DNA of 64,000 nt from positions 124,001 to 188,000 of the forward strand of contig NZ_JARXVD010000006.1 of assembly GCF_029892685.1 (NCBI RefSeq), read 5' to 3'. The notes under the pieces are model-generated. The model was not told the origin of the DNA, did no database searches, and was given only the letters and a program-made list of their open reading frames with translations. Of the stretch, positions 30,588-41,057 are shown piece after piece. The DNA comes from Mycobacterium sp. OTB74. Its GTDB lineage: Bacteria; Actinomycetota; Actinomycetes; Mycobacteriales; Mycobacteriaceae. Made by a program: the position numbers and the translations under genes. The first letter of the stretch is position 1; every line of letters begins with the position of its first letter.

Positions 30588-30740
30588 CGCCTACTCGTTG
30601 TTTGAAGGCCGTGGCGAAATGGTTGGGTGTGGAAAAACCCACGTCCTTGCTGATCTGAGCGATGGAACGAGAGGTCTTGGCTGCAAAACTCCGTCTCGCG
30701 CAGATGCACGGCTATACGCCGGACACGGCTGGTCAGCGAT
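30556..30740 (-). pseudogene. Remnant of an AraC-family regulator (C-terminal HTH, frameshifted)
   Basis: On the minus strand, 51 codons ending at TAG 30556-30558 read as the second helix-turn-helix of an AraC/XylS regulator: SIAQISKDVGFSTPNHFATA, then FKQRVGVTPRVYRQSR. The frame is closed upstream by a TAG at 30712. Removing one T from the TTTT run near 30687 joins it to the other frame (RRIAVHLRETEF), which fits the preceding helix. No N-terminal effector domain is present and no start is visible. It overlaps the end of the 29673 gene and abuts the cyclase gene, marking a decayed regulator. Confidence 0.65.
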
Positions 30741-30754
30741 GACACGATATTCAC

Positions 30755-33700
30755 GTGGATGGCACCGGGGACGGTCACGATGCCCTGACAGAAACGGGGC
30801 TGTCGTGTGGGTCATGTGGCGGGGAGCTACCGCGCAAGGCCAAGTTCTGTAACGAGTGCGGTGCACCGGTCGCCCAAGTCACCCGAACCGCGGAGTACAA
30901 GCAAGTCACGGTGCTGTTCGCCGACGTTGTTCACTCGATGGACATCGCGGCGGCGCTGGGGCCGGAGCGCCTGCGCGAGATCATGGCCGAGCTGGTGGAC
31001 CGCTCTACGGCCGTGGTGCAACGCTACGGTGGGACGCTGAGCCAGTTCACCGGCGACGGCATCATGGCGATATTCGGCGCGCCGGTCGCGCTGGAAGACC
31101 ACGCTATTCGCGCCTGCCGGGCGGCCTTGGGCGTTCAACAGGAAGCGCAGCGGCTGGCAGCTGAGGCCGAGAAGCGCGACGGTGTGTACCTGCGGCTACG
31201 CGTGGGCCTGAACTCCGGTCAGGTCATCGCTGGTGAGATCGGTTCTGGGCCTTTCGGTTACACCGCAATCGGTGAGCAAGTCGGCATGGCTGAGCGGATG
31301 GAATCAGTCGCCCCGGCAGGTGGGGTAATGCTCAGCGCGTCCACCGCACGACTGGTTGACGGTGCAGCGGATCTCGGCGAGCCGGAGACGGTCCGCATCA
31401 AGGGCGCCGAGAAGCCGGTAACCGCCCGGCGGCTGTTGGGCATCGGCGACCGGCATCACACCGTCGGGCGTGCTGAATCGACCCTTGTGGGTCGGCGACT
31501 GGAAATGGCCGCCGTCGAGGGGTTGTTGGACCGCGCGGTCGACGGCCATGGTGCGGTGGTCGGAATCGTGGGACCAGCCGGCATCGGTAAGAGCCGTCTG
31601 GTGCGTGAGCTCGCGGCGATGGCTCGCGACCGTGACGTACAGGTGGTCTTCGCCTTCTGCGAGTCACACACCAGCCAGGTCCCGTTCCAGTCCGTCGCGC
31701 GGCTACTGCGGGCGGCCACCGGGGTTGAAGGTCTGGACGCGCACACCGCCCGAGATAGATTGCGCGAGTGGATCACTGAGGTCGACACCGAGGACTCGCT
31801 TCTCCTTGATGACCTGCTGGGCATCGCCGATCCGGATGTCGAGCTGCCGCGAATCGACCCGGACGCCCGTCGACGGCGACTGACCGCGCTGGTGAACGCC
31901 GTCTCATTGGCCCGTCAAACCCCAGCGGTCTACGTCCTTGAGGACGCCCATTGGATCGATGAGGTCAGCGAGTCGATGTTGGCCAATTTCTTCACCGTGG
32001 TTCCGCAGACGCCCTCACTGGTGCTCGTGACCCACCGCCCCGAATACGAGGGTGCGCTCACGCGGACGCACGGCACCCGTGCGATAGCCCTTGAGCCGCT
32101 CAGCGACTCGGATACGGCAGCGCTGGTCCTGCAGCTGCTCGGGTCGGACTCATCAGTCGGCACATTGGCCTCCGTAATCGTCGACAGAGCTGGCGGCAAT
32201 CCATTCTTCGCCGAGGAGATCGTGCGCGATCTTGCCGAGCGTGGCGTGCTGGAAGGGCAGCCGGGCGTATACAGGTCGACAGCCGAGGGTGCCGAGGTGA
32301 ATGTCCCTGCCACGGTGCAAGCAACCGTCGGCGCACGAATCGATCGGCTCGGCACGAAAGCCAAACGCACGCTGAGAGCGGCGGCGGTCATCGGCTCGCG
32401 GTTCAGTGTTGACCTGCTTACGGCGCTGGGCGTCGAACCGACCCTTGCGGAGTTGGGCACGGCTGAACTGATCGAGCAGGTCCGATCCGCTCCGCCCGCG
32501 GAATATGTATTCCGCCATCCGCTGATCCGCACCGTGGCCTACGAATCGCAGCTCAAATCCGATCGCGCCCAACTGCACCGACGACTCGCTGCCGCGATAG
32601 AAGAACACGATCCAGGCTCGGCCCAACAGAATGCCGCCCTGATCGCTGAGCACCTGCAAGCCGCAGGCGATCTCCGCGCCGCCCTCAGCTGGCACATGCG
32701 CGCAGGGGCGTGGGCGGCCACTCGCGACATTGTCGCGGCGTGGGCCAGTTGGGAGCGTGCGCGCCAGGTCGCCGACGAGTTGCCCGCCGACTTCAAGCGT
32801 CGCACCGCGATGCGCATCGCCGCGCGTGCCTGGCTGTGCGGCAACGCCTTCCGAGTCCATGCCAACATTTCCGACGGCCTCTTTGAGGAGCTGCGAGAGC
32901 TGTGCACCGCCGCGGGAGACAAGGCTTCGCTGGCCATCGGCATGGTCGGGTTGACGCTGGAGCACCTGCGTCATGGCCGGGTGCGCGAGGCATCGCGGCT
33001 GGCGTCGGAAACCATGGTGCTGGTCGAGGCGATCGACGAGCCGAGCTTGAAGATCGCGCTGTGCCTCGCGGCGATGAGCGCGAAGCTTGAGGTCAACGAA
33101 ATCGCCGAGGTGCTGCGCTGGTCGCAGATCGTCATCGACCTGACCGGTGGCGACCCGGCCAAAGGGAACATCGTCTTCGGATCGCCGCTCGCGGTGGCGC
33201 TGGTTCAGCGCGGGACCGCGCTGTGGGCACTGGGCCGCGCGGGGTGGCGCGATGACTACGACCGGGCAGTGACCATGGCCCGCAGCGCAGACCCGATGTC
33301 GTATGCACTCGTCAACGCGCACGCCTACGGAATCGCGATATCGGGTGGAGTGCGACTTGCCGACGACACCGCGTTGCGCGACATCGAGGCGGCGCTGGAG
33401 ATCACCGAGCGATCGAGTGAGGATTTCGCGCTGGGCTTTGCCCGGTGGACGCTGGGCACGGCCCTGATGCATCGGGAGTCCCCGGCGGAACGTGACCGCG
33501 GACTGGCGGTGCTGGGGCAGGCCCGCGACATGTGCCTGCAGGGGCGCATCTACCGATACATGCTCCCGATCATCGACATCTTCGTCGCGTCGGAGCGAGT
33601 CAGGCGCGGCGATCGCGACGGTGCCATACCGCTAGCGCGTGAAGCCCTCGAGGCCTTGTTCCAGGCCGGACAGCCTTGGTCTGCCATCCGGTCGACCAGC

Positions 33701-33958
33701 GTTTTGGTGGAGACCCTGCTGGAGCGCGGCGCCGACGCTGACGTGGCCGAAGCCGAGGCCGCGATCACCAGGTTGGCGGCCGCGCCCGTCGACGAGGGAC
33801 TGGTTATCCGCGACATCTGGCTGTTGCGGATGCGCGCGCTGCTCGCACAAGCCCGTGGTGATGACGCGGTCTACTGCGACTATCGGGACCGCTACCGCAC
33901 CATGGCGAGAACGATTGGCTTCGAAGGCCACATCGCGTGGGCCGAGGCGATGCCATGA
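30755..33958 (+). CDS. Zinc-ribbon / class III nucleotide cyclase-like / AAA ATPase / TPR protein
   Basis: A 1067-residue multidomain protein. A zinc ribbon (C18, C21, C32, C35) is followed by a class III cyclase homology domain (50-215), with metal-binding D57 (VLFADVVHS) and D101 (FTGDGIMAIFG). An AAA-type ATPase follows (about 235-560; Walker A GPAGIGKS at 273-280; VLEDAHWID), then a helical TPR-like region. The purine-selecting Lys position appears as Q97, and the transition-state Asn before R181 is Gly (VGMAER), so cyclase activity is doubtful. The layout recalls Rv0386 and Rv1358-type proteins, which add a LuxR HTH that is absent here. The GTG start has no clear ribosome site. It lies in the lpqW-typA insertion. 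Confidence 0.85.
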   Translation: MDGTGDGHDALTETGLSCGSCGGELPRKAKFCNECGAPVAQVTRTAEYKQVTVLFADVVHSMDIAAALGPERLREIMAELVDRSTAVVQRYGGTLSQFTGDGIMAIFGAPVALEDHAIRACRAALGVQQEAQRLAAEAEKRDGVYLRLRVGLNSGQVIAGEIGSGPFGYTAIGEQVGMAERMESVAPAGGVMLSASTARLVDGAADLGEPETVRIKGAEKPVTARRLLGIGDRHHTVGRAESTLVGRRLEMAAVEGLLDRAVDGHGAVVGIVGPAGIGKSRLVRELAAMARDRDVQVVFAFCESHTSQVPFQSVARLLRAATGVEGLDAHTARDRLREWITEVDTEDSLLLDDLLGIADPDVELPRIDPDARRRRLTALVNAVSLARQTPAVYVLEDAHWIDEVSESMLANFFTVVPQTPSLVLVTHRPEYEGALTRTHGTRAIALEPLSDSDTAALVLQLLGSDSSVGTLASVIVDRAGGNPFFAEEIVRDLAERGVLEGQPGVYRSTAEGAEVNVPATVQATVGARIDRLGTKAKRTLRAAAVIGSRFSVDLLTALGVEPTLAELGTAELIEQVRSAPPAEYVFRHPLIRTVAYESQLKSDRAQLHRRLAAAIEEHDPGSAQQNAALIAEHLQAAGDLRAALSWHMRAGAWAATRDIVAAWASWERARQVADELPADFKRRTAMRIAARAWLCGNAFRVHANISDGLFEELRELCTAAGDKASLAIGMVGLTLEHLRHGRVREASRLASETMVLVEAIDEPSLKIALCLAAMSAKLEVNEIAEVLRWSQIVIDLTGGDPAKGNIVFGSPLAVALVQRGTALWALGRAGWRDDYDRAVTMARSADPMSYALVNAHAYGIAISGGVRLADDTALRDIEAALEITERSSEDFALGFARWTLGTALMHRESPAERDRGLAVLGQARDMCLQGRIYRYMLPIIDIFVASERVRRGDRDGAIPLAREALEALFQAGQPWSAIRSTSVLVETLLERGADADVAEAEAAITRLAAAPVDEGLVIRDIWLLRMRALLAQARGDDAVYCDYRDRYRTMARTIGFEGHIAWAEAMP

Positions 33959-33986
33959 GGGCAGCCGCACGCATACACCCCTTGGG

Positions 33987-35888
<1,902 letters not shown>

Positions 35889-35956
35889 ATACGAGATTGT
35901 CGCAGCGCGGGGGTCGGTTTGCGAAACCGCGAACGGCTTGGCGAAACTCCTTGTCG

Positions 35957-36124
35957 ATGAAGCTCAGCAAGCTCGCGGGGGCCAAACCGAAGAAGAAATG
36001 CTGCCGCAGCAAGCCCCGGTGCAAACGCTGTCCCCTGGTGCTGCACAAGGTGGAAAAGGCGGCTCACAACGGCATTCGCGGCAAGGAGCTGGAGAAGGTT
36101 TACAACCGGGCCCGCAAGGCCTGA
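35957..36124 (+). CDS. Small Cys/Lys-rich protein (55 residues)
   Basis: A very basic 55-residue protein, MKLSKLAGAKPKKKCCRSKP, then RCKRCPLVLHKVEKAA and a helical Lys/Arg-rich end. The four clustered cysteines (CC, C, C within about 12 residues) could bind zinc, and the charge suggests a nucleic-acid or ribosome partner. I recall similar short proteins beside typA in actinobacteria but no known function. An in-frame GTG/ATG further up exists, but the sequence there does not look conserved. Confidence 0.65.
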   Translation: MKLSKLAGAKPKKKCCRSKPRCKRCPLVLHKVEKAAHNGIRGKELEKVYNRARKA

Positions 36125-36208
36125 TAAACCACTAACGACCTGCGGGTATTGCTTGCGGGCGTACCGTTGAGGTTGTCGTCACCGGACAGGCTGAGGAGGT
36201 CGACGATC

Positions 36209-36481
36209 ATGACGGTTTATGAGGTGCTCACCTTCACTGTCCTGACCATATTGGCGCTGGCCGCCACGGTCGCGATCTTCGTCGGATTGCTCAACTGGGC
36301 GGGCGGTTTCTACGTGGTGCGGTGTGCTGCGTGTCACCATCTGACAGCCTCCACGGTGAACCGATCGCAAGGGTCGTGCCCACACTGCAAGTACCCGGCG
36401 CTGCTGCACCCGCTGTACACCGCGCACTACGGCTCGAACATGGCGTCCATGCGCGTGGTCGGCGACCAGCTGCACTACTGA
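36209..36481 (+). CDS. Small membrane protein with C-terminal zinc ribbon
   Basis: A 90-residue protein. Residues 5-35 form one membrane helix (LTFTVLTILALAATVAIFVG) followed by a cytosolic zinc-ribbon-like part with CAAC near residue 45 and CPHC near residue 63. A strong GAGGAGGT ribosome site precedes the ATG at 36209. The C-terminus overlaps mutT2 tail-to-tail by 7 bp. Function unknown; the layout suggests a membrane-anchored metal-binding adaptor. Confidence 0.7.
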   Translation: MTVYEVLTFTVLTILALAATVAIFVGLLNWAGGFYVVRCAACHHLTASTVNRSQGSCPHCKYPALLHPLYTAHYGSNMASMRVVGDQLHY

Positions 36482-36858
36482 GCGCCGAGCACGGCCTTCA
36501 CCTCCGGTAACCACGCCGTGTCGGCCGGCACCCACGGCAGCTCATCGAGGTCGCCGGCCGCCACCCAGCGCAGTGCCCGATGGTCGTGGGCGTAGACGGT
36601 GCCAGCATCCAGCGTGACGCGGTAGGCCCGCAGGATGGCGCCTCCGTCAAGGGCGACATCGTCACCCAGCCGTGCGCCGACGGTGACGTCGACGCCGAGT
36701 TCTTCACGTAGTTCCCGGGCCAGCGCCCGTTGGTCCGTCTCCCCCGACGCCACCTTGCCGCCCGGCAACTCCCACAGCCCGGCCAGCTCAGGCGGGCGAT
36801 TGCGCTGTGCCACCAACAGCATGCCGTCGTGAATGAGGGCCCCCGCAACGACGATCAC
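36475..36858 (-). CDS. mutT2: NUDIX hydrolase MutT2 (8-oxo-dGTP / 5-methyl-dCTP pyrophosphatase type)
   Basis: A 127-residue NUDIX enzyme with a canonical box, [20 protein letters not shown] and then LGV (GX5EX7REUXEEXGU). [13 protein letters not shown] precedes it, as in MutT. It cleans oxidised or methylated nucleotides from the pool; the M. tuberculosis protein Rv1160 acts on 8-oxo-dGTP and 5-methyl-dCTP. The GTG at 36858 starts at the first beta strand (VIVVAGALI). It diverges from the pterin dehydratase gene, whose start lies 30 bp away. Confidence 0.9.
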   Translation of the reverse strand: MIVVAGALIHDGMLLVAQRNRPPELAGLWELPGGKVASGETDQRALARELREELGVDVTVGARLGDDVALDGGAILRAYRVTLDAGTVYAHDHRALRWVAAGDLDELPWVPADTAWLPEVKAVLGAQ

Positions 36859-36888
36859 GCCGTTGACGGTACGTGCAAAATGAAACGC

Positions 36889-37170
36889 ATGGCCGTGTTG
36901 ACCGACGAACAGATCGACGCCGCACTGACCGAACTGCCCGGTTGGGAACATGTCGACGGCACTCTGCGCAGAACGGTGGTATTTCCGGCATTCCTGGATG
37001 GCATCGACGCGGTGCGCCGGGCGGCGATTCACGCCGAAGCCAAGGACCACCATCCCGATATCGATATCCGTTGGCGGACAGTTACTTTCACGCTGGTAAC
37101 CCATTCCGAAGGTGGTATCACCGACAAGGATGTGGCGATGGCGCAGGACATCAGCGACTTGGTCGTCTAG
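36889..37170 (+). CDS. 4a-hydroxytetrahydrobiopterin dehydratase (PCD/DCoH family, Rv1159A orthologue)
   Basis: A 93-residue pterin-4a-carbinolamine dehydratase. The catalytic signature [22 protein letters not shown] contains the paired histidines, with a third His in the following strand. [12 protein letters not shown] is the conserved C-terminal helix. The ATG at 36889 (MAVLTDEQ) matches Rv1159A; an ATG three codons earlier (36880) is also possible. It overlaps the 3' end of pimE by 20 bp tail-to-tail. Confidence 0.9.
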   Translation: MAVLTDEQIDAALTELPGWEHVDGTLRRTVVFPAFLDGIDAVRRAAIHAEAKDHHPDIDIRWRTVTFTLVTHSEGGITDKDVAMAQDISDLVV

Positions 37171-38341
37171 CCATCCAGCCGAGCGTCACCAATGCAGTGA
37201 CCGGGTAGATGAGTCCGATCCAGGACAGGTACCACGGGCACGTCGCGGCGGGTTCCGCGAATTGAAACACCCAGGGCCCGCAGAGCAGCGTCACCGCCAC
37301 CCAGGCGGCGACCAGCGCCCGCGCTCCGGGCTGGTCGCGCCTCGGGCCGTGCGCCAGCCAGACCAGCAGCGGGATGGACCACACCCAGTGGTGGGTCCAC
37401 GAAATTGGCGACACCAGCAGTCCGAGTAGCTCTACCACCAGGATCCCGCCGAGGCGGTCGAACGCGCCGGCGACATTCGCCCACACCGATCGCCACGCGA
37501 GCAGCGCGAGCACCGCGGCCACCACCAGAGCCACGGCCAGAGGCGCTTGGAAGCCGAATCCCCCGGTCAGGACGCCGATACCACCGCGCAAGGACTGATT
37601 GAACGGAGTCGACACCTCACCCATCCGGTGCGGGTCGAAGACCAGGTCGCCGAAATAACGCCGCACTTCGGTGCCGACGACCAGTGCCGCAACCGCGACG
37701 GTCGCCGCAAAAACGACGGCAGACCACAACGCGGCGGCGTATCGCTTCGCGCCGAGAAAGTACAGCCCGCTGATGGCCGGGGTCAGCTTGATCCCCGCCG
37801 CCAATCCGACCAGGAGCCCTGACAGCCACCAGCGCCTGCTGTACACGGCGCACAGGACCGCCAGGCACAACGCGACGTTGATCTGGCCGTAGTCCAAGGT
37901 GCTGCGCACCGGGCCCAACCAGATGCCGACCGCGGTCCACGCCATCGCCACCCACTGCGGCCCGCCGCCGAGCAGGCGCTGACTGACCCGGATGACCGCA
38001 TACAGCCCGACCATGATGCCGACCAGCCAGCCAAAAGCGACCAGCCAGAACGGCACGAAGTGCAGTGGATAGAACAACACCGCAGCAAACGGCGGATAGG
38101 TGAACGGCAGCGGCACCGCCGTCGGCCCGGCGTATGCGTAGTCGTACAACCGACTGCCAGTACCGATTACCGACCCGCCACCGACGTAAACGTGCAGGTC
38201 GACGAAGTTGTCCGCGTTGGGGACCGCGTACGTCCAGACAAGCCGGGCCAAAACACTGACGGCGAGCGCGATGGGGGCAAGCCGCGCACCCCGGCTGCGA
38301 ATCTCGCGCCGACTAGACTCACCTGTCACTATGCGCGACAC
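37151..38341 (-). CDS. pimE: Alpha-1,2-mannosyltransferase PimE (GT-C, GT87)
   Basis: A 396-residue polyprenyl-phosphate-mannose-dependent membrane glycosyltransferase with about ten helices. The first extracytoplasmic loop carries the catalytic Asp in [12 protein letters not shown] (D48 here), equivalent to the essential Asp of M. tuberculosis PimE. It adds the fifth mannose to PIM4 on the periplasmic side, committing it to PIM6. This is the pathway competing with LpqW-dependent LAM synthesis. Orthologous to Rv1159. Confidence 0.93.
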   Translation of the reverse strand: MSRIVTGESSRREIRSRGARLAPIALAVSVLARLVWTYAVPNADNFVDLHVYVGGGSVIGTGSRLYDYAYAGPTAVPLPFTYPPFAAVLFYPLHFVPFWLVAFGWLVGIMVGLYAVIRVSQRLLGGGPQWVAMAWTAVGIWLGPVRSTLDYGQINVALCLAVLCAVYSRRWWLSGLLVGLAAGIKLTPAISGLYFLGAKRYAAALWSAVVFAATVAVAALVVGTEVRRYFGDLVFDPHRMGEVSTPFNQSLRGGIGVLTGGFGFQAPLAVALVVAAVLALLAWRSVWANVAGAFDRLGGILVVELLGLLVSPISWTHHWVWSIPLLVWLAHGPRRDQPGARALVAAWVAVTLLCGPWVFQFAEPAATCPWYLSWIGLIYPVTALVTLGWMARRPSR

Positions 38342-38416
38342 CCTACCTGCCGGTTCGATCGCGGCTTCACGGCCAGAGCGGACATCCGGTGGGCAGTCGA
38401 GCTGGCGTCAGACCAG

Positions 38417-39949
38417 ATGACCGCAAGCCCCAGCGCAGCAATCGGAGGGCGCGGAGTCGATCGCGTGCTCTGCATTGCAGTCCCCCTCACCATCGTCGGG
38501 ATCTGCATTTGGCGAATCGTCAATGCCGATCCTGGCGATCGTTTTTTCGACGATTTCTATTATTACATCGACGTGGGCAGGAATTGGGTTTCCGGCCACG
38601 GCGCCACATTTTTCCCGGGCGAGCCCACCAATGGCTACCACCCATTGTGGTTTCTGTGGCTCTCGGCATTGATCTGGATATTCGGCGACGGGCCGACTCT
38701 CTTTGCAATGGTCGACCTCAGTATCACGGCATTGCTCATCGGCTTCTTCTTTATGTTCCGCAGCTTTCTTCGGCGGGTGACCAGACATTCGCTGAGCGCG
38801 ACAGCAGGCGCCTGCGTCGCCCTGATCGCCATCGCCCCGCGGGCCATGTGGGGTCTGGAAATGGCTCTGGTGGCGTTCGTCGCCGCGGTGGTGCTTTGCT
38901 TTTTTTCGGCGAAACCGATCGCGGACCGCTCTGCTCGCGACGCAGCGGTCGGCGGACTGCTCGTGGCGGTCATGGTGCTGTCCCGGCTCGATTCAGCAGC
39001 CTTCATCCCCGGGCTGTTTGTGGTGGCGTTTCCGTTGTGGGACTGGCGGAAACGGTGTGCGTTCGTGGGCGGCTTGTCGCCGGCGTTCGGGTACGCCGTA
39101 TTCAATCTGATCGTTTACGGGCATGTGGCCACCACATCGATGGCGGCCAAGTCCCTGTCCCTCTACCTGCCGCCAAACTGGCATTTCATCACCACCGAGA
39201 CGCCGTTCGCCGGCGCCAGGGAACTTCTGGTCGGCGCCGCGGTGATCATGGCGGTGCTCCTCCTGGTACACCGGAAAAGCGATTCCGATATTCGGCGATT
39301 GTCGATAGCTCTCGCAACCACTCCGATACTGCAATTATTGGCTCAATTATTTCTCAGCGGCTGGGCACCGTATCCGTGGTATTGGTATTTCGATTTCATG
39401 ACCATCGGCTTGGCAGTAGCCCTCGTCGTCGAACGCCTGCAAGAAACCCGGCTCAGCGACATTCGCATATCGGCGTTCGCGGTCGCGGCGGTACTGCTTG
39501 CCTATCCTTTGTCGTTTCAAGGTGGGCTGACACCCAATAGGGATATAGCACGGATCGCCACGCAACTGCAGCATTTCGCCGCCGATCACCCCGGCGTCTA
39601 TGCGATGGGCGATGCCGCCGGAACACCCGGCTGGGTGCTCGGACGGCCCATCGTCCACCTCGAGGGCCTGATGATGTCCCACCAATTCCTCGATCGCATC
39701 CGGCAGGGGCAACCTCTGCCGCAGGTATTCCGCGACTACCACGTCAACTACTACGTCGCGGTTCGCCCGTCGGCGACCGACCCCGATGGCTGCCTGGAGT
39801 ACTTCGAACCCAACCCGTCGCAATCGTCGCCACGCTCACCGCATCTGACGGCGACGGTCTGCCGGCCGCCCCTGAACGAATTCACCGTCAGCGACCGGTA
39901 TCTGGTTCGCATCTACGCCGTCGACCCCAACACCGGGGCAATCGGCTAG
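38417..39949 (+). CDS. Polytopic membrane protein, probable GT-C type glycosyltransferase
   Basis: A 510-residue protein with about eleven membrane helices. The first extracytoplasmic loop (residues 40-75) reads RFFDDFYYYIDVGRNWVSGH, then PGEPTNGYHPLWFL. The acidic pair DD and the GYHPLW motif are typical of GT-C glycosyltransferases that use polyprenyl-phosphate sugars. The C-terminal 100 residues are soluble (AADHPGVYAMGDAAGTPGWV). It diverges from pimE. Donor and acceptor are unknown. The codon usage includes AT-rich stretches (38530-38600, 39290-39420) unlike pimE, hinting at acquisition. Confidence 0.75.
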   Translation: MTASPSAAIGGRGVDRVLCIAVPLTIVGICIWRIVNADPGDRFFDDFYYYIDVGRNWVSGHGATFFPGEPTNGYHPLWFLWLSALIWIFGDGPTLFAMVDLSITALLIGFFFMFRSFLRRVTRHSLSATAGACVALIAIAPRAMWGLEMALVAFVAAVVLCFFSAKPIADRSARDAAVGGLLVAVMVLSRLDSAAFIPGLFVVAFPLWDWRKRCAFVGGLSPAFGYAVFNLIVYGHVATTSMAAKSLSLYLPPNWHFITTETPFAGARELLVGAAVIMAVLLLVHRKSDSDIRRLSIALATTPILQLLAQLFLSGWAPYPWYWYFDFMTIGLAVALVVERLQETRLSDIRISAFAVAAVLLAYPLSFQGGLTPNRDIARIATQLQHFAADHPGVYAMGDAAGTPGWVLGRPIVHLEGLMMSHQFLDRIRQGQPLPQVFRDYHVNYYVAVRPSATDPDGCLEYFEPNPSQSSPRSPHLTATVCRPPLNEFTVSDRYLVRIYAVDPNTGAIG

Positions 39950-40007
39950 CCCGCCTCCGGCGAGTCGGAGCGCTCGGCGTGTCGGCACACCCGGACACTT
40001 TCGATTT

Positions 40008-40051
40008 CGGGCCGTCAACTTTCCTGAACGTCAAGGAAAGTTGACGGCCCG
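40008..40051. terminator. 18-bp perfect hairpin downstream of the GT-C gene
   Basis: CGGGCCGTCAACTTTCCT (40008-40025) pairs perfectly with AGGAAAGTTGACGGCCCG (40034-40051) around an 8-nt loop, 58 bp after the stop of the glycosyltransferase gene. There is no T-run. Its strength suits a factor-assisted or bidirectional terminator that isolates the downstream promoter. Confidence 0.7.
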
Positions 40052-40175
40052 GGACGAAATGTTCCCCTCTGGCTCAGTCCGTCTCGATGTCCGGTCATAC
40101 GTCCAGTCGTTTCCGCCATCGGGTCTCCGTCGTCGCACAGGTTCGTAACGGTCGAATAAATGCCACACGTGTCAC

Positions 40176-40203
40176 TTGAGCCACATCAGTAACTCGATAC
40201 CTT
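40176..40203 (+). promoter_or_regulatory. Promoter of the Rv1158c/Rv1157c-like pair
   Basis: TTGAGC (40176-40181) and TACCTT (40198-40203) are separated by 16 nt and fit a SigA-type promoter. A GGAGGACA ribosome site and the ATG at 40244 follow. Confidence 0.45.
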
Positions 40204-40243
40204 GGGTTTCGACGTTCACAAACGAACTCGGAGGACACCTCAC

Positions 40244-41014
40244 ATGCGCAACCGAACTACCGCAAAACTGTTGGCCGCCAGCATGATTGCCGCCGCCAGC
40301 ACCGTCCCGGTCGCCATCGCACTGAGTGCGGTCGCCGTCGCTGACCCAATTCCCGCGGCACCAGCTCCCGTCCCGCCCGCCGCGCCGTCGCCCGCCGCGC
40401 CGATCGTCAACCAGTTGGCACAGGCGCCGAGCCAGGTGCTGTCCGGCGTGACGCAGGCACTCACGACCGGTAACCCGGCTACGGCGCCGGCCGCACCGGC
40501 TGCCACCGCATCGGTGACGCTGCCCCAGCCCTCGGCATTGACCCCGGCCGCTCCGGCTGCCGCACCGGCCGCGCCGTCGCAAGGTCTGATCCCATCGGCC
40601 AACATCAACATCCCGCAGATTCCGGGCTCGCCGGTGCCGCTGCCGCAGCAGATCAACTTTCCGGGTGACCTGACGTCGCTGGTGCCTGCCGGTACGCCGC
40701 TGTCGAATCTGCTGCCCAAGCCGGCTGCCACCGCGCCTGTGGCCACCGCCGCCACCTCACCATTGGCAGCCGCGACCGCACCGCTCGCCGCTGCCGCGGC
40801 ACCGTTGGCCGCCCCGCTGGCTGCCGCAGCTGCTCCGGCTGCCACCGCGCCGCTGGCCGGCGTCGCCGCACCTGCACTCACCGCACCTGCGCTCGCTGCA
40901 CCCGCAGCGGCCGCACCTGCCGTGGCTGCACCGGCACAGGCCGCCACCGGCGTCGCGCCAGGGCTGCTCAGCTTGACCAGCCTGGCGCCGATGTTGACCT
41001 CCGGCCTGCCGTGA
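40244..41014 (+). CDS. Exported Ala/Pro-rich protein (Rv1158c-like)
   Basis: A 256-residue secreted protein. The signal peptide ends at about residue 33 (IALSAVAVADPIPAAPAP, with AVAVA-D cleavage). The mature part is low-complexity Ala/Pro/Thr with one less repetitive stretch (residues 115-160: GLIPSANINIPQIPGSPVPL, then NFPGDLTSLVPAGTPLSNLLP). No catalytic domain is seen. A GGAGG site precedes the ATG. It is followed after 43 bp by a second exported Ala/Pro-rich gene on the same strand, as Rv1158c-Rv1157c in M. tuberculosis. A cell-envelope role is likely but unproven. Confidence 0.82.
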   Translation: MRNRTTAKLLAASMIAAASTVPVAIALSAVAVADPIPAAPAPVPPAAPSPAAPIVNQLAQAPSQVLSGVTQALTTGNPATAPAAPAATASVTLPQPSALTPAAPAAAPAAPSQGLIPSANINIPQIPGSPVPLPQQINFPGDLTSLVPAGTPLSNLLPKPAATAPVATAATSPLAAATAPLAAAAAPLAAPLAAAAAPAATAPLAGVAAPALTAPALAAPAAAAPAVAAPAQAATGVAPGLLSLTSLAPMLTSGLP

Positions 41015-41057
41015 TCCGCACCGTAACCAACTAATCGCCACGAAACCGGGGAGAGTC

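Noticed and set aside
32153..33472. A 439-codon minus-strand frame inside the cyclase-ATPase gene
   Set aside because: Antisense shadow of a well-supported multidomain protein. No start context or recognisable motif.
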